This document shows positions 38,101 through 53,100 of a stretch of 64,000 bases of DNA, piece after piece. The notes under the pieces are model-generated. The model was given only the letters and a program-made list of their open reading frames with translations, was not told where the DNA came from and did not search any database. Position numbers and translations under genes: made by a program. The DNA comes from Metopolophium dirhodum (Eukaryota; Arthropoda; Insecta; Hemiptera; Aphididae). The stretch lies in NCBI RefSeq assembly GCF_019925205.1, contig NC_083567.1, positions 18,662,001 through 18,726,000 of the forward strand, in the 5' to 3' direction. How positions within the stretch are numbered: the stretch's first letter is position 1; each line of letters begins with the position of its first letter.

Positions 38101-41100
38101 TCATTTAATTATTTAAAAATGTGATCTCCAAATAGATATCCTATAAATAGTCTATACTCTATACAATATAATATTTGTCAATTTGATAAAGTGTTTAATA
38201 CGTACGTACTTTTGAAACGTACACAACATATTATTTTATATTATGAAATAATATAATTGTTTTTTCTTAGTAGGTAAATATTAAAAAACTTTTATCAGAT
38301 GCGAATGCTTTCAACATGACTTATTTCGAATAAATCGTATGAATCTGTCCAATAAATACCCACAAAGTTAATATTTTTCTTCTTTGCCGTGATATTGAAA
38401 ATCAATACATTTAAATTTAAAAATGAGAACATTTACTTGGCTTCGAGAGCTAAAGCTATAACTCCTGCTGCTAGCGGAGCTGCGGCTGATGTGCCGGTAT
38501 GTGAAAGCGTGCATGTATTATTGATATCCGACGTAACCTGAAGGATATTAAACAAGCAAAACAATTTTAGTTTACTACCTATTCATAATATTAAATTAAC
38601 GATTGTATATTGTATATCAAACAATCAATCTATATTTGTTTCTATTGTATGTCATATTATAAATTTAAATAAACATAGATTTTTTTAAAATCCTTCGATC
38701 TAATATCATGATTCATGATTCATGATGGATGTATTCATATAAGATAATTTGGTAAAAATATTATTTTCATTATGTAAATTTATCTGAATGAACAATAAGC
38801 ACAATATTATTATCAAACTAGCAGTGGCTTATAAATGTCAATACTAGTTTAATTCTATAGATTTTATATTTTGAAGGGTATTATTAAAATAGTTAGTTGT
38901 GTAAATATTGTACCTTTAATAATTTATGTGCCCATTTATAGATAATAATAAATAATTACACACAAAAAAACGTCTGAAATATTTTAAGGACACAGCTTTA
39001 TTTAATACCATTGAGAGAGGTATAATAACATAATATATATATTTAATATAAAGATATTAGACTCATAATAGTATTGACGTAGTGTTTAACATTTGTATTT
39101 AACAAATGAAATTGAATTTAACAAACGATTTAACATTTATGTTGATACATTTTTTAAAAATACAAGCACAACCCACATTTCCGTAAAACGATTTGAACGT
39201 TCTCCATTCAACTATTATAGAAGTTTTGTATTTTATATTATGATCAAAACTGATATCCATTCTCATGTTTTCCATGAATATATAAATATATTATAATGCA
39301 CGTAAGCAGTTATCGTATTTCAACGCATTATTGGAAATCCATATAAACCCTCTGATTAACTTTAAGTTTGTTTCATTTCTATTTTTCATATTTTTTTTAA
39401 GGTTTAATTAACGACTGTTTAATCGTGGAATGGTATATTTTCTTCACCTAAAAGACCCTATATTCAAAACGACTCAGCCATTCTGAGTCCATCACATCCT
39501 TTTAAAATTGCTCCCAACTCGATCGAGTTCGACGCATAATTTCCCAAACTAAAACCGTTCACTAATGCACATAATCAACTTCACTTAAGACCTTTGTCAA
39601 TTAACAGACTGACGTGTTAATAATAATTTAAATTATTTAACTTAATTGTACAATGATTAGATTATTCTTCTGACTGGCTCGCCGAGTTCCCCTCTACTAC
39701 CCCTCTCGCTTGAGTACTCTATGTATTGTTCCAAAAGAGGACAGCCGTAGGTACCAGGCGACCACCAGTTTTCGTTCTGCGAAGCGCCACCTCCCGCCAA
39801 CCGTAAACACGACAATGTCATATTATTAATTATTATTAACAATACATGGTAGCGCCATCATTCAACTGGTTGGAAATCGAATATTCGAATAGCCTTAATA
39901 CAGGCCGTTAACAATGTGTTAGCATATTATTGTTATTATGGTATGGCCGCGGAGTATGGATGAGATATATATTATCATTTATCGTCTATTAGCCGGTGAC
40001 TGTAATCGGTATCATTGTAATTCGATATAATCATATGCACATCGGAACTTTTCAGTTTTCGGATGTGTGCGGGATCAACTTGGTTATTGGTACCATGCGT
40101 GGTAGTCGTGGCCGGTGGAGGGGAAAAATAAGGATTCGTGCTTCCACGACCGTCAGTCGACTTGCGCAGAACTTGTACATATTATTCTATTTTGAAACAG
40201 AGTATAGTATAATGTCGTTCTCTCTAACTTGACTATCCAATAACTATAATAAAAATATAATCAGTCAGCCACCTTGACCTATGAGTCTGAATAACTACCT
40301 ACTGCTGCGAACCTTCTCATTATTTTATAATAGATCTATACGACTCAGTTAATTATTGTTTTAAAAATTATTGAAATTTTTTTTAATGGATTTCATATTT
40401 CATTCATTAAAACTTTACACGCATAATCGTTTTTAACGCATTTATACACTTTTTTACTAAACATAATAATGTGCTTCTAAAATATCCGTTCGAAGCATAT
40501 ATCTCGTTTATGACGTTCATTACGTCATGTACGATGCATCGTCATTTTTTTTCTTATTAAAGATACCGTGTTTCGATTTATGTTAGTTTAAAGCAAATTA
40601 ATGTGGGAGGCTAAAATATACCCGGGCTTAATGATTTGACTTATCTACCGCAAAAAGTGAACAAAAACAATGTCAATTTTCCCCGACTTTCTCTTTGTTC
40701 GTGGTCTTTTAAACTTAACCATCACCCTCGAGAGTATATTATAATATTATCTCTAGGATAAATTGCAGTAGGTATATAATATATGAGTATAAATTTAATA
40801 AAAAGTATATGATTAAACATTTTTTTTCTTTTGCTTGCAAATAACAAAATTTAATATAAAAGCGTTACTTTCAATAAAATACAACTTAATATATATTATT
40901 CCACATGCATAATATATACACTTATGCTGTAATTACAAGCAATATAGCATAAGATTTTGATTTTTTGATCGTTTTGGTAAAAAAAAAATAATCGCTTTAT
41001 ATTTTATAATAATATGTATATTGCACTATGGCGCAAGTCGCATATTATATAGGTTAAACGATAAAATATCGCTCAACTCATACCTCGTTCTGTAGCGTTA

Positions 41101-44100
41101 TCACGTTTGTAATAATTTTTTCGATTTACATAATTTTACGACACGGGTACTACACGTGTGCATGTGTGTACTGTACAATACAATAATATAATATACTAAT
41201 ACAAAATTATAAAATAAAAAATATATTTTATATACCTATAAGCTGTGACAGGACTATTTAACGAACTGTTATTACAAATTCTTCCATATAGGTATGTAAA
41301 ATAGCCGTGTTACACCCTGTACAGTACATACTACATATATCTATATATCACATATACGTGTAAATGAAAAACCATTCCTACATAGGCATTATAATTATTA
41401 TATTATATTGTCACGCGTGTCTGACGTCGTACCCGTCGTTATCGCACTTACGATTTTGACACCATTATCCAGGCCACCGGAATAAGCAGTTGCTATGACG
41501 GCGGCACATCTCTCGGCGTACTCGGGAGCTGTGCCTTCCATAGTGACACTGCTAATAGCCACCGTGTGAATGTTTCCCACGTAGCCGTCCGATGCACAAT
41601 TGTCAAATAGCATACGACCATTGCCCGACGCGAATACGTATATTGAACCTTTGCCGTTGCGACCCTTAACATATAAAACAAAAAAAAAAAAAAAAAAATC
41701 GACGGCATATTTTTATACCGTGGGCCGACACAACAAAAAGCCGCGGTTTATAATAATATTATTGTCCGATTGAATTATTATTACGGTGGATTAAGTCACA
41801 GTCGAACGACGACATCGCCGCGGGAGAAAATTAAAACCGTGCTATAGCAGTCGAATCGAAATTCAAAGTTCATAATATTATTATATTGTATTTTAACACA
41901 TTTTGGGGGTGAAACATAACTGTAAATCCATGTTAATGCTCGCAGATGGACTACGTGACAACCGAATTGAACCCGTAATCGAATTTCGTCCGGATTTATT
42001 TTATGATTTTGATTTTATTTTTATTGTTAAACCATATTTTACTCACGTCATAGCCAACCAACGAACATTATAGACTATATTAGTATACTCACTATAGATA
42101 TCTATTACAATATTATAAAATAATATACTATGAGTTCAATATATTATATTAAATAAACGTATTGCACGCAGAGACGTATTCAGAATTTTCACGTACAAGT
42201 GCTGATTTGTTTTGCTTCCATAGGAGGGGGATGGGCTTGGACCATTTTTTTTTTAAAGCCAATTTTTGATGGTAGAAATGCGAAAATGTGAAATGTGAAA
42301 TATTGTGTTCGTGTATAATATTATGTTCATTAATTAAATATAAAATTTAATTTAATGAAGAAAAATAAACACATTAAATATTGTGATCACGGTCTCTGCA
42401 AGACTCGATGCTTTTCAGCTTATAACATAGTTAATAAAAATGTTCATCAAGATTAAAATATATTTTATAAAAGTTATAAACTTAATGTCTTCATATAAGA
42501 AAGTAACACCCACTTCTCAGAGCCATTTTAGAACAGCACTTAAAAATCCTTGGACTAACAATGAGATCACTCTAAAAACTCAATCTAAATCCACATAAAA
42601 ATCTGTAATGGATATTATGTTAAATTTTAATGTAGTGTTTGTGTGTAAAAACACTTATCATATAAGAAAAAATGCTTCCATTGTCAATATCGAGATTTGT
42701 TTTTGGTATAAAATTGAATATAGTTTATTCTTGGGGGGTTAAGTAAAAATTCCCAATCATCACGATATTTTTCAAACAGGCAATAGGTACCTATTGATAG
42801 TTTTCTTTAAAATAACTAGAAAATTCGGAAGAAAAAAAACGTAATATTATGTATCATCCAAAATATGTTCTACATAATATAATTATTAATTACCTATACT
42901 TATTTAAATTAAATATGTAAGACAACTTGTCTCCTTTTACTATGAAATACGGTAAAAAATAGTAAAAATAATAAACACTGGATTATATTATAACCAGCCT
43001 GTTTTTCCGCGGAACAAAATATATAATACAAATACTTAGTGGGTATTTTTTTCAACAAAACTTTTTAATCCCGGAAGATTACTATTGATCTTATTAAAAC
43101 TTCCGTGCTCCGTAGCTTCTATTCTATACATGATTTTAGGTACATGCCTATATATTAAACCCGATCAGTTTAAGGGTCATTGAGTTAAGACACTGAAATA
43201 ATTTTTCTAAATCACTGAATTATATTATATTTCTGACATATTTCACGGAAATTCTACCAATAATCGCCAAAATATCACCAAGCTCGGGATCGTTTTGGAA
43301 ATGTGATAATAGTTTATTATTTACGCTACGATGCGATAACTCTATTAGCCGGGCAGGTACTTTAACAGTGAACATCGATGGACAAACACTGAACATAATG
43401 GACGTGTAGTGCAGTATACAAATTTATACAAACATATTAATATTATATTTTATGTCCATAATATATAGATCGGAAATCGTGTGGAGCTTACCTAATATGA
43501 TTTGTGAAGCCAGCTAAAACATAATATATTATATAATATTATGTTACCGTAAACACCCGATTTTATACAAATAAAAATTTATTTTAAAAACCGAATTATT
43601 ATTAGTTAGTTAACACAGCTCAAGAGTCAAATGAAGACATCTACGTTTAAATAACCTATAACTATCAGTATTTTTTTTTTTGATATAATATATTATAATA
43701 TACTTATCTATAAAATTTGTTTTACAGTGTAATTTTTACTTGTCGCGTAAATCAGCTTTTACTAACTCAATTTGTATATCCTAGGCGATGTACGCAACGT
43801 GTCTAGTAAAAACCCGAATAAAATTATGATTTTCAGCTTTTATTGAGTACTTATATACACAACAGTACCTATAAATTCTAGCACTGACAGTTAAAACCTA
43901 GCTTTACCTATTGATCGATCACGGGGATGGATTTTTAAACGTCACCGACGTCGCTGTTTAGAACAACTACAACTAATACACATACACCGCTATGCGGTAC
44001 GATGTAGGTACTAGCATTGATTATAAATAGTATTTATAATCAATGGTACTAGGTACATGGTGTGTTTATATATATATTATATATGTGTAATAATATTTCG

Positions 44101-47100
44101 GCCGTAAAAACAATTCGGTCAATCGCAGTCCCACGCAGCCACGCAAGATGAAAGGTCTTTCTCCGGGGACTACGGGTTTTTGGGTGCCCGCCAACGGTGC
44201 AGAACTTTTACTAACTATATACTGTACGGTATTTAGGTGTACAACTCGTAAACGCGGAATAATATTATATTATATTAACACAGAGGGCTGTTTTCCCGTG
44301 AATTAAAAATAAAAACGTATAATATCGTCGCGTAGTCGTGCCACGTAGACGAATCACGTCACACAGACTTAGGTCGTAGTACGACCGCGGCTGGTAAATG
44401 GTAATAATAATTGTTTTCCGAATGTCGCGAGGTACCGCGGCGGCAATATCACAGTGATTGATTACTGTTTCCCGTTGTTTTCTCCTCCTGGCAATCGATT
44501 AGTACTTCGTGTCGCGATGACGATGACGCCCTCGTATTATAGCTCGGGATCCAGATTAGTGATGATTTTAGTACAATGCATATCGTGTAGTGAACACATA
44601 CGATGAAGCGTCACACGAGTATTATATCGGTACACTAATTTATAATATGCCGAGGTAATGGAATTTATATTATCCTACCGTCGCGCGTCGACATCCAATG
44701 GCAAATCTCAATAGGACACTTTGCGCAAACGAACGTCGTGATGCGCAGAGCGATCCATTACAAACGCGCGCCACACAGATTTCGAAAAACCTTGTCATAC
44801 GATATTAAATATTATGCGTTCGAAATATAATATGTTCAAATTTAATATTTTGTGTTTACAAATACTTTTTGAAATCACATACAGACTATTATATATTTTA
44901 AGGGAAGAATTAATTTAAAAGTATATTATATAAAGAAATATACAAAGTATGAAAATAATTCTAATTTGTATTTTATAAGAAAAACATAATATCTCAAAGG
45001 AATATGAAAACAAAGCTTTTTATGTAATAAAACGTCAAAAACAAAAATATATATAAAAATGTAAAACAAAGTACTCTAGATGAAATATTACGGTATATGG
45101 GATACATATGAAAATGTTTCTGTATTAACCAAGTGTTATATCGAAATTATGAAATCACTTTATTGAAAACATTAAATCTATAAATTCAAGCGGACAGTTT
45201 TATTATTTAAAATAATATATTCACCAATAATATGCGTACTAGGCACAAACCACAGAAATATTATGACGTGATCAATTTGGAAATGGCTAAGTTAATTTAA
45301 TTCAATTAAATTGCCTTTAGTTAAAAGTTTAAAGTAATTGAACTAAATAAGTTTAAAGTTAAGATAGAAAATTAAACTTAACTCAGGTAAGCATTTTTAT
45401 TTTTAGTTACAATATTTTTAAGTCATAAACTGCCCTAGTATTTTGATTTACACAAACATTTACCAAGACGTTTAACACTGTGTAAAAAATTAGATTATTA
45501 TAATATATAATTAGAAAATAAATGGCCAAAATCGAAAAAGAGTCAACGCGTCAGTATTATTGTCTAGCTAGTTACGCATGGCACGAAAAGCAAAATTAAC
45601 TATAAAAAGTTAAGTTACAACAATAACAATTTTAACTGAATAGAGTTTAATAAGTCAAAAACATAAATAATCAACTAGTTAAGTTAATGCCCAACTTTGC
45701 AATTTGGTTACTTGTTGCCTGCGAAACTATAATAGTCATAATATATTAAATACACAAAATATCTTATACGATGTACATAAATTATTCACCTGCAATTAAT
45801 TATTCAACACATTGTTTAGATAACCCTTATGATATCATATTAATCGTATCACCGATATTATATCATAGTTTTTATTCGCGAATTTAAGTAAGTTACATAG
45901 TATTCTATGACTCCAATCGCTCGTATTATAAGCAAAGACAAATGTGAACATATGAAAAATGATCATTCAAACAACTATAACTTTCATAACTTTACGTATA
46001 ATATCAGCTAGGCAGCCAATATATATTATATATTTTTGTACTCCTATTTAAACTCTATAGTATTTATTACGTTTCAACTATATCAGAGGTAGCCGGTAGG
46101 TATATAACTAATAGCGCTTAGCATTTAATACATTTTTACTACTGCAGCGTTATGCTGTTGTTATATTATATTATTACTATAATATATTATGCGATAGTTT
46201 AATTATGATAAATTGTGGTTCTAATGTCGAGTATGCAACTAATTATAACAACGAGTTACGACACGTTGGTATATTTTCATAATATTATAGATGCGTCGAA
46301 GTGCGTTATAATAATTTGTATACTACACTATTATATTATAGTTATTATTACAGTGTACACCTACCTACCTATACTAACGCTATATTATATTACAAACTTT
46401 CGTGTCATAAGTGTTAACGCTTTATTTTAATTTGTTTTAACCGTATAATGTACGGTATAACGTACAGTTATAATATAACATGCATACACTATTTTGTTCC
46501 CTTTGTATAATTCCTTACGCTGCGTAGGTATACGTAATCAGCTCTCGTCGAAACAATTTTACCGCTGCGAGCGCGTTAAGCGGAAACGTCGCGGATCTCA
46601 AAGCGTTTTAACCCCCGTCAAATAGTTTCGAATAAATTATTTATTTTAGTTAGCAGTGCCGTTGATCGGATCATAATATTAGGTATATATATATATATAT
46701 ATTATGCGTATTGCGATTACTTTGGTTGCACCGATTTCAAATGCAATTTGCGCCATTACTCCGGGCCCGTCGACCATTAGTCCGTCGTCCGTAGGCCCCC
46801 ATGATCCACTGTATATATCCACCAATGAATTAGCGTATATTAAGGCTCTAGCTTCCATTTCGTCGTTTGTTTTACCGTCGAGCAATACGATACCTATACA
46901 AATTCATCAGTTTACGGTTAAATTTGTTTTTTTATTCGCTTTCGTCTCCAAACTATTAAAACAAATTATTCTGATACATATTATATTATATATTTACTAC
47001 AAGTCTATTGGTCTTCAAACCTGTTGATCTATACGCTCTGAATATTACTAATTATCCTCACCGTAATTTTGGGTATAAAAGTAGGTAATCTAGAACGTTT

Positions 47101-50100
47101 CACCACTCTACAACATTACAATAATATCTGGGAATATTCATAACGTGTATAGATGTGGTGATGATATTATTATTCCTGGGTTGGGTGTTCAAATACCCTC
47201 TCCCCAAAATTATTTCAATTAATATTTTTTTTTTCAACATAACCATGTATTAGATTAATTCGTATAGTATGCATATATTTATAATGTATATTAAAAAATA
47301 TTATGTATGAGCAATTTATTTTGCAATATTAATTTATGTTTAAGATTTTTTTTTGCTTTTATGACTTTTTAGTTTTTATAATATTTTTTCTGTAGATATA
47401 CCTACAAAATATTTACTAAATAAATACAATGACATAAATTTATGCCTGAATTTTTACGTCGGATATTATTAGAAGCCTATATGACACTGGTACATAATAT
47501 ACTAAAAATTAAATTAGTAATTTGTATGCAATAGCTATATTTAGTTTGTGCATATGAATAAGTACGAACAAAAACAACCTACGATTGTACATTTTCTAAA
47601 AAAAAATTATATTTTCTTACTTGAATAATATATACATATAATGAAGTGATTAGTGTCAATAAATGTAAAATTAATAAAATAAAATAATTATGACGTACAT
47701 TTTACACCTTTGTCTCAGTTTAATCGCATTAGAGTCGTGATATTATTAGTAATAAAATTGATTGAATTAGAAAATTAAAATTATATAGGTGGCTTAAAAT
47801 AATAAATTCACGAACAATCAAATTGTATAGCTCAATAAAATCCTACCGCAATAATACCACTTAAAAATTTCAGCATTTTATCACTGTGCAAAAATATTAT
47901 ATTATCATCTTTATTAGGTTAGTATTAAAATAACCGTAAGAATAAATAATTCACAATATCCATACATAAATTTAATTAATTATAAAGGAAAAGATATGAT
48001 TTTAAAATAAAAAAAATAAAAACTATCAAATCAAAACACTGATGTTGCGATTTTTTAACTCGAAAATTTATTTTCTATGGTGTTTCAGAACGAATAAATC
48101 TTGATTACGCCAATACCAATTTTTTTATGTTTATATTAGTGGTGATAAATTATTCATTTTACGAACACATTTATCGATTTACGATATACCTACGTCCTAC
48201 CTATTATGTTCAGCGTTTTTTAAATGTAATTTTTGAAATGGATCTTTGTGTCACCTACAATTTAAATGGTTGAACAATCGTAAAAAGTAGTGCCTAAGCG
48301 TAATAAATAAATAAGAAGTATATTATTATTCGGCAATGTTGTCTCAAAATCATAATCCAAAAATAAGAATCCAGGCGTATACTATAATACTTTAACATAG
48401 ATAATATAGTTTAATTTGGTTTTTTTATATGTAGAATGTATATTATACTATACATTGTATACAGATTTAAATAAATTCCTGGTAATCATCCAAGACGAAA
48501 ATCATGTGGGGGGGGGGGGGGGACTTAAACTAATATAAATTAATAGTAATAAAATGATATAAATATATTATGAAGTGTCACCACACAGGTGACTTTTTCG
48601 CCAAGCTATTCGTGTAAAATAATTTCACTCAGCGCACTCAATGTGCATGTTTTATACGTTAATTCCCGTACAGTCCAACTAGAGTTCTATATGAACTTCA
48701 GATTAAATATTTGGTAGATTTTATGTGTAGACAGTTGTTGACAATATATCTGTAGAGAGACTAAATGACTATTTCAACATTTGCAAACTGTGTGGCGCGA
48801 ATAACGAAAATATATGATGTACGTATAAAATGAACAGTCCACCAGGCTTACCAACTCTCGGAGACAAGAATACGGGACAATTTTTTTTCGCAACAATATT
48901 CGGTCTGATATTAATATACCGGAAATATCGTCAACTTTCTATTATATAGCCCTTCGGAATTCAAAACGATTTAATCAAAAATAATATTTAATACAATATG
49001 TATAATGGTAATTTATAATGGCGCATCGTTATTTTAAGATATAGGTGCGGGACACAATATAATAATGATTGCGCACTGATGCTCATTGATTGTACGCACA
49101 TTGCACACAGAATATTAAGCTTTAAACGTGGAAAATTATGATATTCGTCGCACCCGTCACACCCTACTTGCGAGGTCTGTGCAGTGTTGCCAGATACCTA
49201 TGGCTAAAATCTCGTATCAAGCTTCCCAAAATTCTCGTATTTTAACTTCAATTCTCGTACACTAAAAAAAAAAACTCGCTTCGCTCGCTATAGTCATACT
49301 ACTCATTTCTTGATTTCTTATATCTATAATCATTCATACATAATCACAGATATACATTATACAATATTATCATTGAGTATAGATAGTATTGTCACAGAAT
49401 AATTATTCTGTGGTATTGTGGCGACGCACATAAACGCACGCGCACTCTGGTTGTTTCGCCTCAACTGACTCCGGGTACCACGACTAAACTGCGAGGTGGG
49501 CCGCAACAGTAACAACTTATTTATTCTGTATGGTAGGCATAGTTAACAAATTGCACAAACCTAATACTTTTAACTTAGAAATAAAAATTTATATTTACCA
49601 GTAGTTAAATTTAACCACTTCAATTTGAAAGGGTTGATTAAAGAACATGAAAAAAATATAATAATCAAAATCACTGCCTTAATAAACATAATATTTAACA
49701 ATTCAAACAAAACAATCTAAAATTATAAAAAAAAATGTAACAACTTATTTATTCTGTATGGTAGGTATAGTTAAGTTCACAAATTGCACAAACCTAATAC
49801 TTTTAACTTAGAAATAAAAATTTATATTTACCAGTAGTTAAAACAATTTTATTCATCAGCAGAATAAAATATATCAGCAGAAATATTTTCTGATGAGATT
49901 TCTTTTTTAGGATATAATGTATTACTAGTCATTCTATTAATCATTAACTTACTAGGAACAAATTTAACACAATTTTTTGTTTGAGATCTTCCGCCCTTTA
50001 TGCACTCTTTTGTCAGTATAGTACCATTTATAGTTTCGGTAATTAACTTGTTTCTATACTTCGTTTTTATAGCATTAACGCTAGAAAAAATTCGCTCGCA

Positions 50101-53100
50101 GTCCGCGTTAGAGTGCGGTAGACAAAGAACTGATAAAGCAAAATCTGGAAGTTCTTGTCCTATTGCTTCAGTTTTTATATCATAATCCTTGATGTTAGAC
50201 CTGAAATAATATATAAATTAAATATACTTACTTTACTTTTCAAAATTAAATTATATATTTATTACCAAAATATATCAGCTGATCCATTGGCATACTGTAA
50301 ATTAGTAATGGAGTCAGGCATGTGCATTATTTTTAATGGAAGACTACGCCACTGGTCATCTATCTTTTGAATTAATTCCACATTGTTTTCTGGCACTATT
50401 CTTGTCATTAATGATATTAATGGTACAAGAGTTGGGTGCGAATCATGGTACTCGATGGATAGGGCATTCTTTGCACTCAATGATGGCAGCTTACTCAGTA
50501 CAGGATCGTCCATGTTATACCGCTTCTTAAGCTCTAAAGCAGCGGTTTGCAAAAAATATCTACAACTCTTGAAAAAGTGTTTTTTCTCTACATTCTTGTT
50601 AGCTAGTTCAGGTACATTTATGTATTTTAGAACCTGGGCACCTAAATATAACTGGCTATCAGGAAGATGGTGTTCTCCATTGTCAGGTCTCACACTACTG
50701 AGATCATTTTGCATTACATAGTTTCTTTTTAAAAACGATAATAAGATTTCCTGATACAGAAGTCGAATTTTGTCATGTAGATCATTGAATCTTATTTTAT
50801 ATATATTAATCTATTATTAATCTATTATGTTAAACTGTTCAAATTCAATAATCTAAAATAAAAAAAAAAATAAAATAATTAGGTTTATAAAATATGATTG
50901 AATTCTCGTATATTTGGCGTACGATAATAGGGTGTCCTCGTACCTCGTACGCTTGTGTTCAATTCTCGTACGAATACGAGAATTCTCGTACGTCTGGCAA
51001 CACTGGGTCTGTGGCCAGCAATGACGTTAACTATATTTGTATGTAAATGTGCAGGTCGGTTGTAGTTATAATATACAATGTCCCTCGATAATAATATTAA
51101 AATAAACCGTTGCACGGCGTACGGTTATTATAATGGGTATGTACACAATTTTTTTCTCTTTGTTTTTGAAATAATATAAGTTATAAACAACAATAATCAC
51201 CGGTATATTTTAGTATGATATACGTCGTACGGCTGATTGTGCCGCAGAGTTTGAGATTTCGTATTAAAATATCTAAAAGCACAACTTGATTCAAAGTCCA
51301 TTGTGTTCGACTTCGAAAAAGTCACGACAAACGCTACGAATGAAACTATTATTTTTCCGAAACATTTGTTTTTTTTTTTTTTAGAACACAATTTACTTCA
51401 AGATTAATATTCTAACGTTTCGAATTGTATTCAACCAAGACAATACTCTAACAGCGTTATAGCTTATATTATGTTACTAAAAACAATGTTCTTTCATTAT
51501 CATTATTAAACCCCAACTGATTCAGTGTGTTATTTAATTACGGTTTTATTTATTTACATATTATTATATTTTATGCGAAATGTTGTTCATTAAAACAATA
51601 TAATATTGTGTTATTGTGATATTATAATACTTGTATACCTAATTGCGACAATCCGTCATGATTGATTAATGCCACGACATTTAATGCTATTAAACGAAAA
51701 TATAAAACTATCGAGAAAAAACTTCAGATTGGAAATTGTATAAATAAACTCAATAAACCTTTAATAACTATTACTATAATAAATTATAATATTTTATAAC
51801 TGAACACTAACCTCCTACTTTTGCATTGTAAGCAACGCCTACACCACACTTTGTATTATTTGCTGCCATTGCAATTTCTCCAGCACATCTAGTACCATGG
51901 GAATTTGTAGGATCTTCGTACCTAGGCATAGGATCCTTTTTATTCCAGTTCAGATTGATACTGATTTCTTCATCCTGAAATCAACGTGTATAGTGTAATT
52001 TACAATAAGATGAAATTATATTTTCATAAACAAGTTTGAAAATAAATAAAATGTGATATTTTAATTGAAAAATTACAAACACATTCGATGTAACTAAATC
52101 AGGGCTTGCAAACGTTATAATAACGTTATGATTATAACGTTATGTTTGATAAAAAACGATTGAAATTTGTAAACGTAATTATAACGAAAAACGATAAACA
52201 TAAATAAATAAATAACACAAAACAAAACGTAACGTTTAACAAAATATATGATATATCATTAAACAAAACATAACGCAAAACGGTATATATTGTATTCCAT
52301 TAAACAAAATAATTAATTTCCAATTATTTAATAATACTTAGTATTATTCAATTATTTATTCGAGCCAAGAATTAATTTTATCCCGTATCCGGCCTATTCG
52401 GGAGATCCCGTATTAGATTTATTTTAAAATTTAATAAGAAGGTATTAATAGAATAATTTAATTACCAATAGCTAATAATAGTGATACTCTGATAATATTG
52501 TACTGTACTATCTGTACTACGGTCGGAATTTATACCATTCAAGTTATTCAACTATTGTGTTCGGTGATCATTGGTATTTATTTTGTTGTTTGTGAATGTT
52601 CTATTTAATAATGGTAATATGGTAATAAGTATAATTTAGATAGTATGAATTATACTATGTTGTCTACACTCTATAGTATATTAGCTATGTACACACTTTT
52701 ATATTGCCAATACATATTATTTAACTTTTAACAACATAAATGAAAGATTCTGATTATTTTGTCAATTGTAGGAAGGTATAAAATAAATGTTGACAAAGTA
52801 TGTCAAAACAATCAGAGTAAAATATGTTTGAAACATAGATTCCTGCTTAAATGATATTCTCAAGCACAATATTGTAAAACTTACTAAATAATTTTAACAT
52901 TTAAAAACCTAATAATACGTTCAAAATTTCAAAATAATGATCATGATTTTTTTTTTTATATTTATTATTTTATAATAAAGTCCTTAGAGCCTAGACAATT
53001 TATTAAATTCAATAATACATTATCACTTATAACTTAAGATTAATTATCATCATACTGTTTTATCATTTATTTTGTTTCCATTTCTTTACGAACTATGTAT

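Larger units (their letters stand above)
49182..51005 (-). mobile_element. hAT-family DNA transposon in convertase intron 6
   Basis: The element is 1,824 bp. Terminal inverted repeats are CAGTGTTGCCAGA at the left and TCTGGCAACACTG at the right. A perfect 8-bp direct repeat GGTCTGTG flanks it at 49174-49181 and 51006-51013, the hAT target-duplication length. Multiple TCTCGTA motifs sit near both ends and are likely transposase-binding repeats. It encodes the C-terminal half of a hAT transposase on the minus strand, in the same direction as the host gene. The 5' part of the transposase gene is missing, so the copy is probably non-autonomous. Confidence 0.93.

Noticed and set aside
48508..48522. 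Run of 15 G as a quadruplex or regulatory site
   Set aside because: A single homopolymer in an intron is most simply a slippage tract, and its exact length may be a sequencing or assembly uncertainty.
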